Origin: Profundicola sp048268105
GTDB lineage: Bacteria > Bacteroidota > Bacteroidia > Flavobacteriales > Weeksellaceae
Direction of reading: 5' to 3'
Length of the DNA stretch: 64,000 bases
Assembly: GCA_048268105.1 (NCBI GenBank)
Contig: JBLWWH010000002.1
Span: 124,001 to 188,000 of the forward strand
The notes under the pieces were generated by a model, which worked only from the letters and a program-made list of their open reading frames with translations, did not search any database and was not told the origin of the DNA. This document shows, in pieces, positions 27,105 through 36,612 of the stretch (position 1 is the stretch's first letter; each line of letters opens with the position of its first letter). A program made the position numbers and the translations under genes.

Positions 27105-28352
27105 ATGGCAGACGCTTTACAAAGTATTAAACAGCGATTTGGTATAATTGGCTCAGACCCTGGGCTCAATAGAGCGATTGAACGCGCTATTCAAGTAGGT
27201 CCCACAGATATTTCTGTATTGGTAACCGGCGAAAGTGGTGTGGGAAAAGAAGCCATTCCAAAAATTATTCATTCATTAAGTCAAAGAAAACATAACAATT
27301 ATATTGCTGTAAACTGTGGTGCCATACCTGAAGGAACTATTGATTCAGAACTTTTTGGGCATGAAAAAGGCGCATTTACAGGGGCCTCTACTACAAGAAA
27401 GGGTTACTTTGAGGTGGCAGATGGCGGAACCATCTTTTTGGATGAAGTCGGTGAGCTTCCACTACATACCCAAGTACGATTATTGCGTGTTTTGGAGACA
27501 GGTGAATTCATGAAAGTCGGTTCCTCTGAAGTTCAAAAAACAGATGTTCGGATTGTTGCAGCAACTAATGTAAATGTACTAGATGCAGTTGGTAAAGGTA
27601 AGTTTAGAGAAGATTTGTATTATCGTTTAAATACCGTTGAAATCACCTTACCTCCACTCCGCAAAAGAAAAGAGGACATCGCCTTATTGTATAGAAAATT
27701 TGCTGTAGATTTTGCCGAAAAATATCATCGTCCGGTTGTAAGGCTAACTCCCGAAGCTCAAAGAGTTTTAGAAAACTATGCTTGGCCAGGGAACATAAGA
27801 CAATTGAGAAACTTTACGGAAGAATTATCGGTGGTAGAGACCGACACAGAGGTTGATCATCATGAAATTCTAAAGTTTTTGCCGACACACAGTATAATTG
27901 CAGTTAAAAATCAAGCTTCTCCAGATGGAGTTTCTTCTGCTGAATTTAATACAGAGAGAGAAATTCTATATAAATTCTTATTCGATATGAAGAAGGATTT
28001 AAATGATTTGAGAGCACTTACCATGGAACTTCTATCTAAGAATTCTAGTGAGGTTGTGGAGGAAAATAGAGATTTAGTCAAGCGTATTTTTAGTACGGAC
28101 TCCATACCTTCATCAGACTCAATTTTGCATTATGAAGAGCAAAACATTGATCCAATCCCACAGTATTCTGACATCGAGGATTATGAATATGAAGACATTG
28201 ATGAAAACGAATCTTTATCTCTACAGGATAACGAAATGGAATTAATAGAGAAAGCTCTTGAAAAGCACAACGGACGAAGAAAAGATGCGGCTAAGGATTT
28301 AGGGATTTCCGAAAGAACTTTGTACAGAAAAATTAAGCAATATGAACTTTAG
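27105..28352 (+). CDS. Sigma-54-dependent transcriptional activator without sensor domain
   Basis: The 415-residue protein starts almost directly with an AAA+ domain: Walker A GESGVGKE (about residues 43-50), the sigma-54-contacting loop GAFTGA within GHEKGAFTGAST, Walker B GGTIFLDEVGELP, and the arginine-finger region. A variable acidic linker (about 255-375) leads to a Fis-type helix-turn-helix at the C-terminus (NGRRKDAAKDLGISERTLYR). No receiver, GAF or PAS domain precedes the ATPase, so control must come from expression or a partner protein. It overlaps lptE by 11 bp, tying it to an envelope-biogenesis operon. Its targets are unknown. Confidence 0.9.
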   Translation: MADALQSIKQRFGIIGSDPGLNRAIERAIQVGPTDISVLVTGESGVGKEAIPKIIHSLSQRKHNNYIAVNCGAIPEGTIDSELFGHEKGAFTGASTTRKGYFEVADGGTIFLDEVGELPLHTQVRLLRVLETGEFMKVGSSEVQKTDVRIVAATNVNVLDAVGKGKFREDLYYRLNTVEITLPPLRKRKEDIALLYRKFAVDFAEKYHRPVVRLTPEAQRVLENYAWPGNIRQLRNFTEELSVVETDTEVDHHEILKFLPTHSIIAVKNQASPDGVSSAEFNTEREILYKFLFDMKKDLNDLRALTMELLSKNSSEVVEENRDLVKRIFSTDSIPSSDSILHYEEQNIDPIPQYSDIEDYEYEDIDENESLSLQDNEMELIEKALEKHNGRRKDAAKDLGISERTLYRKIKQYEL

Positions 28353-28842
28353 AAATTTCGGTTTAATTTTTTTTAGTTTTTTCTTATTGATTTCTTGCTA
28401 TTCCTTTACAGGATCTTCCTTAGACGCAAGAATTAAAACCATTAAAATCGATAAATTCCCAAATTATTCGGCTTATCAGAACCCAAATTACAGTCAGGAA
28501 TTTACAAATGATTTGCAGTTGAGATTCGATCAAAGAACAAATCTTATTTTATCTAATGATGAATCCGCCCATATTAAAATAGAAGGGGAAATCATGGATT
28601 ACTATGTTGCACCAGCCGCTATTGTGAGCGGTGAACAAGCAGCATTAAATAGATTGCATATTCAAATTAAAGTTAGGTACTTTAACTCGATTGATGATTC
28701 TAAAAGCTTTACACGTAGTTTTTCTGATTACGAAGATTTCCCGAGTAATCAAACCTTACAGCAGGTAGAGTCTAGTTTAGTTCCCGAAATCAACGAAAGG
28801 TTGATTGATCAAATATTTACAGCAGTTGTTGCTCATTGGTAA
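28342..28842 (+). CDS. lptE: LptE-like outer-membrane lipoprotein
   Basis: LptE plugs the LptD barrel that inserts lipopolysaccharide into the outer membrane. The 166-residue protein has a lipoprotein signal (FFLLISCYSFTGSS, Cys at 19) followed by the LptE-like pattern IKTIKIDKFPNYSAYQNPNYSQEF and a C-terminal helix ending INERLIDQIFTAVVAHW. This matches the LptE/LpsE family seen in Bacteroidota, where the gene regularly sits next to a sigma-54 regulator and secG. The start overlaps the regulator by 11 bp. Confidence 0.85.
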   Translation: MNFRNFGLIFFSFFLLISCYSFTGSSLDARIKTIKIDKFPNYSAYQNPNYSQEFTNDLQLRFDQRTNLILSNDESAHIKIEGEIMDYYVAPAAIVSGEQAALNRLHIQIKVRYFNSIDDSKSFTRSFSDYEDFPSNQTLQQVESSLVPEINERLIDQIFTAVVAHW

Positions 28843-28851
28843 ATTGTAAAA

Positions 28852-29730
28852 ATGAATAATCAAATTTTAAATCTTTTTCATAATCCCCTTTCGATTTCTT
28901 CCCAAGATTTATTTCAAATTGAGGATGAAATAGAGAAATATCCTTATTTCCAAGCTTTACATTTGCTTAAGGCTAAAGCTGTTTCTAATTCTGATGAAGA
29001 AACATTGACGTCAGTATTAAATAAGACAGCTACCTTTTGTTCCCATCGAAGTATTTTATTTGAATACATTCACACCGAATTACAAGAGAGAGTTTTAGAA
29101 GACGATAAGTTAGAGAAGAAAATTGAAGTAGATGATAAAACTTACGTAGATCAAGATACCGAACTAGACGAAAACATACAAGATGCCATTAAACAGAAAA
29201 ATCAGGAAGAAACTCCAAGTTCTAGTACAGGCGTAGATAATAAGCAAGAAGAAATTGAAAATTTAATTCATACCCACGAGAAAATTTCTCCGAAGATGGA
29301 TGAAGTTGAGAATGAAAAGATTTCTTCTATTGAAGATAAAAAGCAAGAAAAATCAACTTCAGAAAGTTTACAATCTAATTTATCTTTTAACCAATGGTTA
29401 AAAAGCAGTCAGCGCAACCCAGAGGAAGTGCAGGATACTACAGAAGAAACGGATGCAGTAAATGAAAAATTTAAGGTAATAGAAGAGTTTTTGGATAAAA
29501 ATCCAAAAATTACACCTTCTAAGGAATACAAGCCGAGCATTGAAATCCAAAGTAATACTAAAGAGAATTTATCCCATTTAATGACGGAAACTTTAGCAAA
29601 AATCTATGTTGAGCAAAATAAATTTGATAAAGCAATCAAAGCTTATACAATTTTACGTTTGAAATATCCAGAAAAAAGTGGTTACTTTGCAGACCAAATT
29701 AAAGAAATACAAGAATTAAAGCATAAATAA
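28852..29730 (+). CDS. TPR-containing protein, function unknown
   Basis: The 292-residue protein has no signal peptide. The N-terminal part (about 1-75) is helical (LFQIEDEIEKYPYFQALHLL), the middle (about 80-220) is a low-complexity Lys/Glu/Asp/Gln-rich and probably disordered linker, and the C-terminus has one recognisable TPR-like unit (LAKIYVEQNKFDKAIKAYTI then LRLKYPEKSGYFADQI). It sits between lptE (9 bp) and secG (3 bp), a position conserved in Flavobacteriales. A role in envelope assembly is inferred from context only. Confidence 0.8.
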   Translation: MNNQILNLFHNPLSISSQDLFQIEDEIEKYPYFQALHLLKAKAVSNSDEETLTSVLNKTATFCSHRSILFEYIHTELQERVLEDDKLEKKIEVDDKTYVDQDTELDENIQDAIKQKNQEETPSSSTGVDNKQEEIENLIHTHEKISPKMDEVENEKISSIEDKKQEKSTSESLQSNLSFNQWLKSSQRNPEEVQDTTEETDAVNEKFKVIEEFLDKNPKITPSKEYKPSIEIQSNTKENLSHLMTETLAKIYVEQNKFDKAIKAYTILRLKYPEKSGYFADQIKEIQELKHK

Positions 29731-29733
29731 AAT

Positions 29734-30102
29734 ATGGTAACTGGTACATTTATATTTTTAATGATAGTGTTGATGGCAATTTGCTTGATCTTAACACTAG
29801 TTATATTATCTCAGAATCCTAAAGGTGGAGGTTTATCTTCTACATTTGGAGGTGGCGGAAGTCAAATGTTTGGTGTTCAAAGAACCAACGACTTTTTAGA
29901 CAAAGCAACGTGGACCTTGGCTGCCATCATTGCTGCAGTTGTTATCTTAGCTAACGTAATGTTACCAAGAACAGGAGGGCAAAATTTAGTACCAGATATT
30001 CCAGTTTTAGAAAACACTTTGCCACAAGCTACGCCAGGAGATGATGCTAATGCTCCTGCTCAACCATTGGTTCCAGTTGAACCAACTGAGACCGCTGAAT
30101 AA
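29734..30102 (+). CDS. secG: Preprotein translocase subunit SecG
   Basis: SecG is the small SecYEG subunit that assists SecA-driven export. The 122-residue protein has two transmembrane helices (about 3-24 and 55-74) joined by the conserved loop NPKGGGLSSTFGGGGSQMFG followed by QRTNDFLDKATW, the SecG hallmark. The C-terminal tail (about 80-122) is Pro/Ala/Glu-rich. It closes the four-gene regulator-lptE-TPR-secG operon, which is followed by a terminator. Confidence 0.95.
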   Translation: MVTGTFIFLMIVLMAICLILTLVILSQNPKGGGLSSTFGGGGSQMFGVQRTNDFLDKATWTLAAIIAAVVILANVMLPRTGGQNLVPDIPVLENTLPQATPGDDANAPAQPLVPVEPTETAE

Positions 30103-30123
30103 GTTGAAGTTTTATTACAATAT

Positions 30124-30163
30124 TAAAAAAACGACCGATTGTATAAATCTGTCGTTTTTTTTT
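30124..30163 (+). terminator. Rho-independent terminator after secG
   Basis: A hairpin with arms AACGACCGAT and ATCTGTCGTT (one mismatch), preceded by A residues and followed by nine T residues. It ends the regulator-lptE-TPR-secG transcript. Confidence 0.85.
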
Positions 30164-30285
30164 GTGAATTATTCTTTGACATTAACATAATTTATGTTGA
30201 CTTTAGGATGCTAAAGCAGGAATAATTTAATATTTTTACAATTCTGTATAAAAAAGAACTTTTAATACATCATTTAATTAATTTT

Positions 30286-32949
30286 ATGAAAACACGTTTA
30301 TTCATGCTTTGCTTGATTATGAGTGGTAGTATTTTCGCCCAGAACTTCTGGTCGTCTACTTCTATTGATCAAAAAGAGCTTAAGGACAACAAAGTAGTTG
30401 TTCAAGACCAAAAACTTTATGCAATTGATCTTGCAGCTCTAATGACGCACCTAGAAGGTGTTCCAGAAAGAGTAAATTATGCTATCGAATCTAATCACAC
30501 ATTAGAGTTCCCAAATATTGAAGGGAAGTTTGAGAAGTTTTATATAGCAGAAGCCTCTAACTTCGCCCCTGGATTACAAGCTCAGTATCCCAACATTAAA
30601 TCTTATAGAGGTGTGAGTACAACAAATCCAGGTTTATCGATTGCCTTTAGTGTTTCTCCCTTAGGAGTTCAAACTATGCGCTTAGAAGCTGGTAGTTACA
30701 CTACTTTCACAGAAACAATTACAACTGATAACTCGGTTTACATTGTAAAAAGAAAGAGTGATAAATCTCCTGAGTGGGCTTGTACTACAACGCCAGACGA
30801 AGAGATGGAGAGCGAGTTATTAGATAGATATCATAATGCTCCAGAAGGTTTAGACGCAGATGATCAAACCATGCGCGACTTCAGATTAGCTTTATCTTGT
30901 ACGGGTGAATATGCACAATACTTTGGTGGTACTGTAGAAGGTGCTTTAGCAGGTATGAATGCTACGATGACAAGAGTAAATAGCATCTTAGAAAGAGATG
31001 TAACCATCCATTTGACAATTATTGACAATAATGCTGATGTTATTTATACCAATGCAGCAACCGATCCATACTCTCCTGCTTCTGGTATGAGCGCTTGGAA
31101 CAATCAATTACAAGCAACTCTAACTTCTGTTATTGGTGATGCTAACTACGATATCGGTCACTTATTTGGTGCTACTGGTGGTGGTGGAAACGCTGGATGT
31201 ATAGGTTGTGTTTGTGGACCTAGAAAAGGTAGTGCATTTACTTCTCCATACGATGGTCAACCAGAGGGAGACAGATTCGATGTTGACTTTGTAGTTCACG
31301 AAATCGGTCACCAATTAGGTGCAAACCATACTTTTAGTAGATTTGAAGGAACAGGTGTTAACTACGAGCCAGGTAGTGGTTCTACCATTATGGGATATGC
31401 TGGTATTACCTATCCACATACCAACGTTCAAATGTTTAGTGATGATTATTTCCATACAGGAAGTATTCAACAAATTACATTAAATGTAAAAAACAAAACT
31501 TGTCCTACAGAGACAATTATTGCCAACCAAACACCTACTGTAGATGCGGGTGGTGGCTATACAATTCCAGTAGGAACGCCATTTATTTTAAGTGGTTCGG
31601 GTGCTGATGCAGATGGTGATGAAATTACATTTACATGGGAACAAGTAGACTCTAGTAGTTCTGCTTTTAACGACTTTAGAATTGGAGATCCAAACAGATC
31701 TAATGGTCCATTAATTAGAAGTTTAGCACCAAGCACAAATCCTGTTCGTTTTATTCCATCGTTTGATAAAGTGAAACAAGGTATCCTTACTACTCCATTC
31801 GAATCTGTTTCTAATGTGGCTCGTAGTATGAACTTCGCTTTACAAGTTAGAGATAACAACCCTGCAGGTGGACAAACTATCTCTGAAAGAATTAGAGTGG
31901 GTGTAACCGCTAACGGAGGTGCCTTTAGAGTAAATACTCCAAATTCAAGTTCAAGCGTTCCTACAGGTTCTGAGCTAGCAGTTACTTGGGATGTTGCACA
32001 AACTACGCAAGCTCCTGTTAATACAGGTTTAGTAGATATTTACTTGTCTACTGATGATGGTGAAACATTTACTTTAGTTGCAGATAATGTAGAAAATAAT
32101 GGATCATATGCTATTGATATTGCGGATGACGCTATGTCTGAAAACGCTTATATTATGGTTAAAGCAGTAGATAACATATTCTATGCATTAAGTCAAAAAT
32201 TCTTAATTGGATACGATGTTAGCGTTACTTGTCATGACTTCGATGCTATTGGCTTACCGCTTGATATCGCCGATGGAACTGGATCTGGTTACGGTGGCTA
32301 CGCAGTAGGTACAGTACCAGTTACAGATGTTGGACCGGTAGAAGAAATTCGTGTTTCTGTAGATATTACACACACTTCTGTCGGTGATTTACAAATTGCA
32401 TTTAACTCTCCTTCTCCATCTAACTTAAACTTTATTTGGAACAGACAATGTGCTTCAGCTGACAACTTAAACTTAACATTTGCAGATGGTGAACCAGCTG
32501 TAAACTGTTCAGAAACTACGTCAGGAACAGTTGCTCCAAACGTTCCATTTAGCTCATATCAAGGTTTCCAAACACAAGGAAACTGGTTGGTAGGAGTTAG
32601 AGATGGTGGATCTGGTGATACAGGTACATTTAATGCAGCAACTATTTCATTCTGTAAAACAACTACTTCTCCAATGGGAGTAAATGATGTAAATAAAGAT
32701 AACATGATGGTTCATGTATATCCTAACCCATCAAAAGGTGAGTTTAACGTGAAAATGGATCTTGCTACTAAAGGTGTTTCTTTAGGTGTTTATGATGTAA
32801 CAGGAAAACAAATCCTTACTTATAAAGACAAAGAAGCTACTGGTACATTCAACCACGTATTGAATTTAGATTCAGTTGCACAAGGTGTTTACATCTTACA
32901 AATTCAAACTGGAAACGAAATAATCAGCAAAAAACTTATTGTTAAATAA
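30286..32949 (+). CDS. Secreted metzincin metalloprotease with P-domain and type IX sorting domain
   Basis: The 887-residue protein has a signal peptide (cut near IFAQ), a propeptide of about 180 residues, and a zinc-protease domain. The active site is HEIGHQLGANH (H338, E339, H342, H348) with the Met-turn STIMGY (M369), the reprolysin/M12B-like metzincin pattern. An Ig-like segment follows (about 415-640), then a proprotein-convertase P-domain-like region (about 645-790, with TSVGDLQIAFNSPSPS and GNWLVGVRDGGSGDTG). The last 75 residues (YPNPSKGEFNVKMD to ISKKLIVK) are a type IX sorting domain. It should therefore be exported to the surface or medium as an extracellular protease. It is a single-gene unit bounded by terminators, inserted between secG and groS. 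Confidence 0.92.
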   Translation: MKTRLFMLCLIMSGSIFAQNFWSSTSIDQKELKDNKVVVQDQKLYAIDLAALMTHLEGVPERVNYAIESNHTLEFPNIEGKFEKFYIAEASNFAPGLQAQYPNIKSYRGVSTTNPGLSIAFSVSPLGVQTMRLEAGSYTTFTETITTDNSVYIVKRKSDKSPEWACTTTPDEEMESELLDRYHNAPEGLDADDQTMRDFRLALSCTGEYAQYFGGTVEGALAGMNATMTRVNSILERDVTIHLTIIDNNADVIYTNAATDPYSPASGMSAWNNQLQATLTSVIGDANYDIGHLFGATGGGGNAGCIGCVCGPRKGSAFTSPYDGQPEGDRFDVDFVVHEIGHQLGANHTFSRFEGTGVNYEPGSGSTIMGYAGITYPHTNVQMFSDDYFHTGSIQQITLNVKNKTCPTETIIANQTPTVDAGGGYTIPVGTPFILSGSGADADGDEITFTWEQVDSSSSAFNDFRIGDPNRSNGPLIRSLAPSTNPVRFIPSFDKVKQGILTTPFESVSNVARSMNFALQVRDNNPAGGQTISERIRVGVTANGGAFRVNTPNSSSSVPTGSELAVTWDVAQTTQAPVNTGLVDIYLSTDDGETFTLVADNVENNGSYAIDIADDAMSENAYIMVKAVDNIFYALSQKFLIGYDVSVTCHDFDAIGLPLDIADGTGSGYGGYAVGTVPVTDVGPVEEIRVSVDITHTSVGDLQIAFNSPSPSNLNFIWNRQCASADNLNLTFADGEPAVNCSETTSGTVAPNVPFSSYQGFQTQGNWLVGVRDGGSGDTGTFNAATISFCKTTTSPMGVNDVNKDNMMVHVYPNPSKGEFNVKMDLATKGVSLGVYDVTGKQILTYKDKEATGTFNHVLNLDSVAQGVYILQIQTGNEIISKKLIVK

Positions 32950-32975
32950 GCAAAGAATTATTTCTGAATAAATAT

Positions 32976-33014
32976 AGTATGCCAAGCTGACTGACAGCTT
33001 GGCATACTTTTTTT
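32976..33014 (+). terminator. Rho-independent terminator after the metalloprotease
   Basis: Perfect 14-bp inverted repeat (AGTATGCCAAGCTG/CAGCTTGGCATACT) with a four- to five-base loop and a run of seven T residues, 26 bp after the stop codon. It isolates the protease gene from groS-groL. Confidence 0.95.
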
Positions 33015-33187
33015 AACTAAAACTGACATCATATTATACTTCAGTTATTAAGATTATTATTTTAAAAAACACAAGTCTCTAAAATTCAACACATTACCCT
33101 TTTATGATGAAAAAATAAGGTTTCACTTGGCATGGAATGTGACTTAATAGCTTGCAATTAATTTAAAAATAAAAAACATAAAATACT

Positions 33188-33466
33188 ATGAGTGATTTAA
33201 ACATTAAACCGTTAGCAGACAGAGTGGTTGTTGAGCCATCTCCAGCTGAGACAAAAACCGCTTCTGGAATTATTATTCCTGATACCGCAAAGGAGAAACC
33301 ACAAGAAGGTGTTATTGTTGCTGCTGGACCTGGTAAAAAAGATGAGCCAGTTACAGTTAAGGTTGGTGATAAAGTTTTGTATGGTAAATATGCTGGTACT
33401 GAACTTAAATTAAATGGCAAAGACTATCTAATCATGAGAGAGTCTGACATTTTCGCAATTGTTTAA
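33188..33466 (+). CDS. groS: Co-chaperonin GroES
   Basis: GroES caps the GroEL chamber during ATP-driven folding. The 92-residue protein starts MSDLNIKPLADRVVVEPSPA and has the mobile loop (ETKTASGIIIPDTAKEKPQE) and the signature YGKYAGTELKLNGKDYLIM. It is 42 bp upstream of groL. No CIRCE (HrcA) element was found upstream, so heat-shock control must use another route. Confidence 0.98.
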   Translation: MSDLNIKPLADRVVVEPSPAETKTASGIIIPDTAKEKPQEGVIVAAGPGKKDEPVTVKVGDKVLYGKYAGTELKLNGKDYLIMRESDIFAIV

Positions 33467-33508
33467 ACTAAACTTATTTAAAATAATAATTAAAAATTAG
33501 AACATATT

Positions 33509-35152
33509 ATGGCAAAAGATATAAAATTCAATGTTGAATCAAGAGATGCATTAAAACGAGGAGTTGACCGTTTGGCTGATGCAGTGAAAGTTACATTAGG
33601 ACCAAAAGGTAGAAACGTAGTTTTAGGAAAAGCATTTGGTGCTCCTAACGTAACGAAAGATGGGGTTTCTGTAGCACGTGAAATCGAGCTAGAGGATCCC
33701 ATCGAAAATATGGGTGCGCAAATGGTTAAAGAAGTTGCCTCTCGCGCAAATGATTTAGCTGGTGACGGTACTACTACTGCAACAGTTTTAGCTCAAGCGA
33801 TTGTTCGCGAAGGTTTGAAAAACGTTGCTGCTGGTGCCAATCCAATGGATTTAAAAAGAGGAATCGACAAAGCTGTTGAGGCTGTAGTTGCATTCTTAAA
33901 AACAATTTCTACAGAAGTTGGTGATAGCTCTGAAATGATTAAGCAAGTTGCTTCTATTTCATCTAACAACGACGATGTAATCGGTTCATTAATCGCTGAT
34001 GCATTCTCTAGAGTTGGAAAAGAAGGTGTTATCACTGTTGAAGAAGCAAAAGGTACTGATACCTACGTTGATGTGGTAGAAGGAATGCAGTTTGATAGAG
34101 GATATCAATCTCCTTATTTCGTTACAAACTCTGAGAAAATGACAACTGAGTTGGAAAATCCAATGATCTTGTTATATGACAAAAAGATTTCTAACATGAA
34201 GGATCTTTTACCCATCTTAGAGCCAGTAGCACAACAAGGTAAATCTCTTTTAATTATTTCTGAAGAAGTTGAAGGTGAAGCTTTAGCTACTTTAGTTGTT
34301 AACAAATTGAGAGGATCCCTTAAGATTGCTGCTGTTAAAGCTCCAGGATTTGGTGATAGAAGAAAAGCTATGTTAGAGGACATCGCCATCTTGACAGGCG
34401 GTACTGTAATCTCCGAAGAAAGAGGTTTCTCTTTAGAAAACGCTACTTTAGATATGCTTGGTACGGCAGAGAAAGTTTCTATCGACAAGGATAATACTAC
34501 AGTTGTTAATGGTGCTGGTAAAGAGCAAGCTATCAAAGACAGAGTAAACCAAATCAAATCTCAGTTAGAGAATACAACTTCTGACTACGACAAAGAGAAA
34601 TTACAAGAAAGATTGGCTAAATTAGCTGGTGGAGTAGCTGTGATGTATGTTGGAGCGGCTTCTGAAGTTGAAATGAAAGAGAAGAAAGATAGAGTTGACG
34701 ATGCTTTACACGCAACTAGAGCTGCTGTAGAAGAAGGTATCGTTGCTGGTGGTGGTGTTGCTTTAGTGAGAGCTATTGAGGCATTATCTAGTTTAGAAGC
34801 AGAAAATGCTGACGAGAAAACTGGAATCAATATCATTAAAAAAGCTATCGAAGAGCCATTACGTCAAATCGTAGCTAACGCAGGAGGAGAAGGATCTGTT
34901 GTAGTTGCTAAAATTAAAGGCGAAACAGGAGATTACGGATATAATGCTAAAACTGAGCAGTATGTAAATATGCTTGAAGATGGTATTATCGACCCTACTA
35001 AAGTAACAAGAGTAGCTTTAGAAAACGCTGCATCTGTTGCAGGAATGTTGGTTACAACAGAAGCTGTTGTTTATGAAATCCCATCTGAAAATGATGGTGG
35101 TGGAATGCCAGCAGGAATGCCAGGAATGGGCGGAATGGGTGGAATGATGTAA
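33509..35152 (+). CDS. groL: Chaperonin GroEL
   Basis: GroEL is the 60-kDa barrel chaperonin. The 547-residue protein has the equatorial ATP-binding signature (VTLGPKGRNVVLGKAFGAP, then GDGTTTATVLAQAIVREG), the apical domain, AAVEEGIVAGGGVALVRAIE, and the flexible C-terminal tail of GGM repeats (GMPAGMPGMGGMGGMM). It forms a two-gene operon with groS and is followed by a terminator. Confidence 0.98.
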   Translation: MAKDIKFNVESRDALKRGVDRLADAVKVTLGPKGRNVVLGKAFGAPNVTKDGVSVAREIELEDPIENMGAQMVKEVASRANDLAGDGTTTATVLAQAIVREGLKNVAAGANPMDLKRGIDKAVEAVVAFLKTISTEVGDSSEMIKQVASISSNNDDVIGSLIADAFSRVGKEGVITVEEAKGTDTYVDVVEGMQFDRGYQSPYFVTNSEKMTTELENPMILLYDKKISNMKDLLPILEPVAQQGKSLLIISEEVEGEALATLVVNKLRGSLKIAAVKAPGFGDRRKAMLEDIAILTGGTVISEERGFSLENATLDMLGTAEKVSIDKDNTTVVNGAGKEQAIKDRVNQIKSQLENTTSDYDKEKLQERLAKLAGGVAVMYVGAASEVEMKEKKDRVDDALHATRAAVEEGIVAGGGVALVRAIEALSSLEAENADEKTGINIIKKAIEEPLRQIVANAGGEGSVVVAKIKGETGDYGYNAKTEQYVNMLEDGIIDPTKVTRVALENAASVAGMLVTTEAVVYEIPSENDGGGMPAGMPGMGGMGGMM

Positions 35153-35174
35153 TCAACTCCCAATAATATTTTTC

Positions 35175-35205
35175 AAAGACTGTCTTTATAGGCAGTCTTT
35201 TTGGT
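35175..35205 (+). terminator. Rho-independent terminator after groL
   Basis: Inverted repeat AAAGACTG/CAGTCTTT with a ten-base loop, followed by a T run, 22 bp after the groL stop codon. On the opposite strand it is not followed by a U run, so it serves groL only. Confidence 0.85.
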
Positions 35206-35270
35206 TTTTAATAATTCTAATACTTTATGCTCTACTCTAGCGTCTTTGCTAATTAATTCTCATGAAACAC

Positions 35271-36554
35271 CTAGTCCTCCATTTTTACTTGGCGTAATAG
35301 TAGTATAGACAGCAAAAAGAAAATCCCTAATGATAAAGCTGAATATTGCATACTGCCAGTCAAATATAAAACCTGTGCAAAAATGAAACTCCCTAGAATC
35401 AATGCTACTTTCTCAACAATGTCATAAAAGCTAAAATAAATCGTGTTATCAGTTGTTTTAGGTAACAATTTCGAATAAGTAGAACGTGTCAGTGCTTGTA
35501 CACCTCCCAAAACCAATCCTACAGTAGCCCCTAAGGCATAGAATTCATATTCTACGTATTTGTCTGTGCTATGCATTAAAAAGGCTCCAAGGCAGATTAA
35601 AGCCCAAATAAGTAATCCTATGGTAAGAGATTTTAAGTTTCCCAATTTCTTGGATAATCTAGAAAATATATATGATCCTGCTACAGCAACAAATTGTATT
35701 AACAGAATAGTAATAATTAGCTTGTTAGTATTTAATCCTAATTCATCTTTTCCAAATATGGTTGCCATGTAGTTAATGGTTTGAATTCCTACACTTAAAA
35801 GAAAAAATGCAAGAAGATAAAATTTAAGATTTCGTTCTTGAAACAATTGTCTGCCAACTTGAATTAACTCTCTGTGACTATGAAATAATATCTGTTTGGA
35901 TCTTATTTTATTGGGTTTCGTGTAACTTTTTGGTAATTTGAGAAAAGTATATTGAGCAAAACCAATCCACCATAATGCAACAAGAATAAATGAATATCTT
36001 GTCAAGGCTTCATCTACAAGGGTTATGAAGATTAAACAAACTATCAATAAAATCGCCGAACCTAAGTATCCATAAATAAAACCTCTTGCACTCAATTGAT
36101 CCTGTTGTTCTTTATCGGCAATTTCTGGTAAATAAGCATTATAAAATACCAAGCTTCCCCAATAGCCTACGCTGGCCAGGATACTGCCTAGAACACCAAT
36201 CCATAATGTGTTGTAATCTCTAAAGAAAAACAATGAAAAACATCCCATTGCTCCCATCCAAGAGAATATCTTGAGGAATAATTTTTTATTACCTATTTGA
36301 TCAGCTATGGCAGATAAGATTGGTGATATTAAAACTACTATTATAAAAGAAGCCGTAATCGAATAAGAATATAAAATTCCTTTGTCTGAAAAGGGAATTC
36401 CAAAGACTACAACTTCCTTAAAGTTATCTAAAACTGAACTGAAATATATAGGAAATATAGCGGTAGTAATCACCAATGAATAAACCGAATTGGCCCAATC
36501 ATAAAACGCCCATGCAAACTGTTGTGATTTTCTTTCCTTTGTAATTACATTCAT
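35271..36554 (-). CDS. MFS transporter, UMF1/Atg22-like
   Basis: The 427-residue protein has about twelve hydrophobic segments. Its N-terminus (SQQFAWAFYDWANSVYSLVI) is the hallmark of the UMF1 family of major facilitator transporters, related to the yeast vacuolar effluxer Atg22. A central basic loop (about 205-230) separates two six-helix halves, and LGGVQALTRSTYSKLLPKTT lies in the second half. The substrate cannot be told from sequence; amino-acid or drug efflux are family-level possibilities. It follows the FAD oxidoreductase by 58 bp on the same strand. Confidence 0.85.
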   Translation of the reverse strand: MNVITKERKSQQFAWAFYDWANSVYSLVITTAIFPIYFSSVLDNFKEVVVFGIPFSDKGILYSYSITASFIIVVLISPILSAIADQIGNKKLFLKIFSWMGAMGCFSLFFFRDYNTLWIGVLGSILASVGYWGSLVFYNAYLPEIADKEQQDQLSARGFIYGYLGSAILLIVCLIFITLVDEALTRYSFILVALWWIGFAQYTFLKLPKSYTKPNKIRSKQILFHSHRELIQVGRQLFQERNLKFYLLAFFLLSVGIQTINYMATIFGKDELGLNTNKLIITILLIQFVAVAGSYIFSRLSKKLGNLKSLTIGLLIWALICLGAFLMHSTDKYVEYEFYALGATVGLVLGGVQALTRSTYSKLLPKTTDNTIYFSFYDIVEKVALILGSFIFAQVLYLTGSMQYSALSLGIFFLLSILLLRQVKMED

Positions 36555-36612
36555 AAATGCAATAAATTAAATGCATAGCAATTTATGCTTTTCAAAACTA
36601 AAATAGCTTAAA

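Noticed and set aside
33127..33155. Sigma-54 promoter upstream of groS (TTGGCA followed by TTGC)
   Set aside because: The spacing between the GG and GC elements is far from the required ten bases.
33015..33187. CIRCE/HrcA element upstream of groS
   Set aside because: No TTAGCACTC-N9-GAGTGCTAA or close variant is present in the gap.
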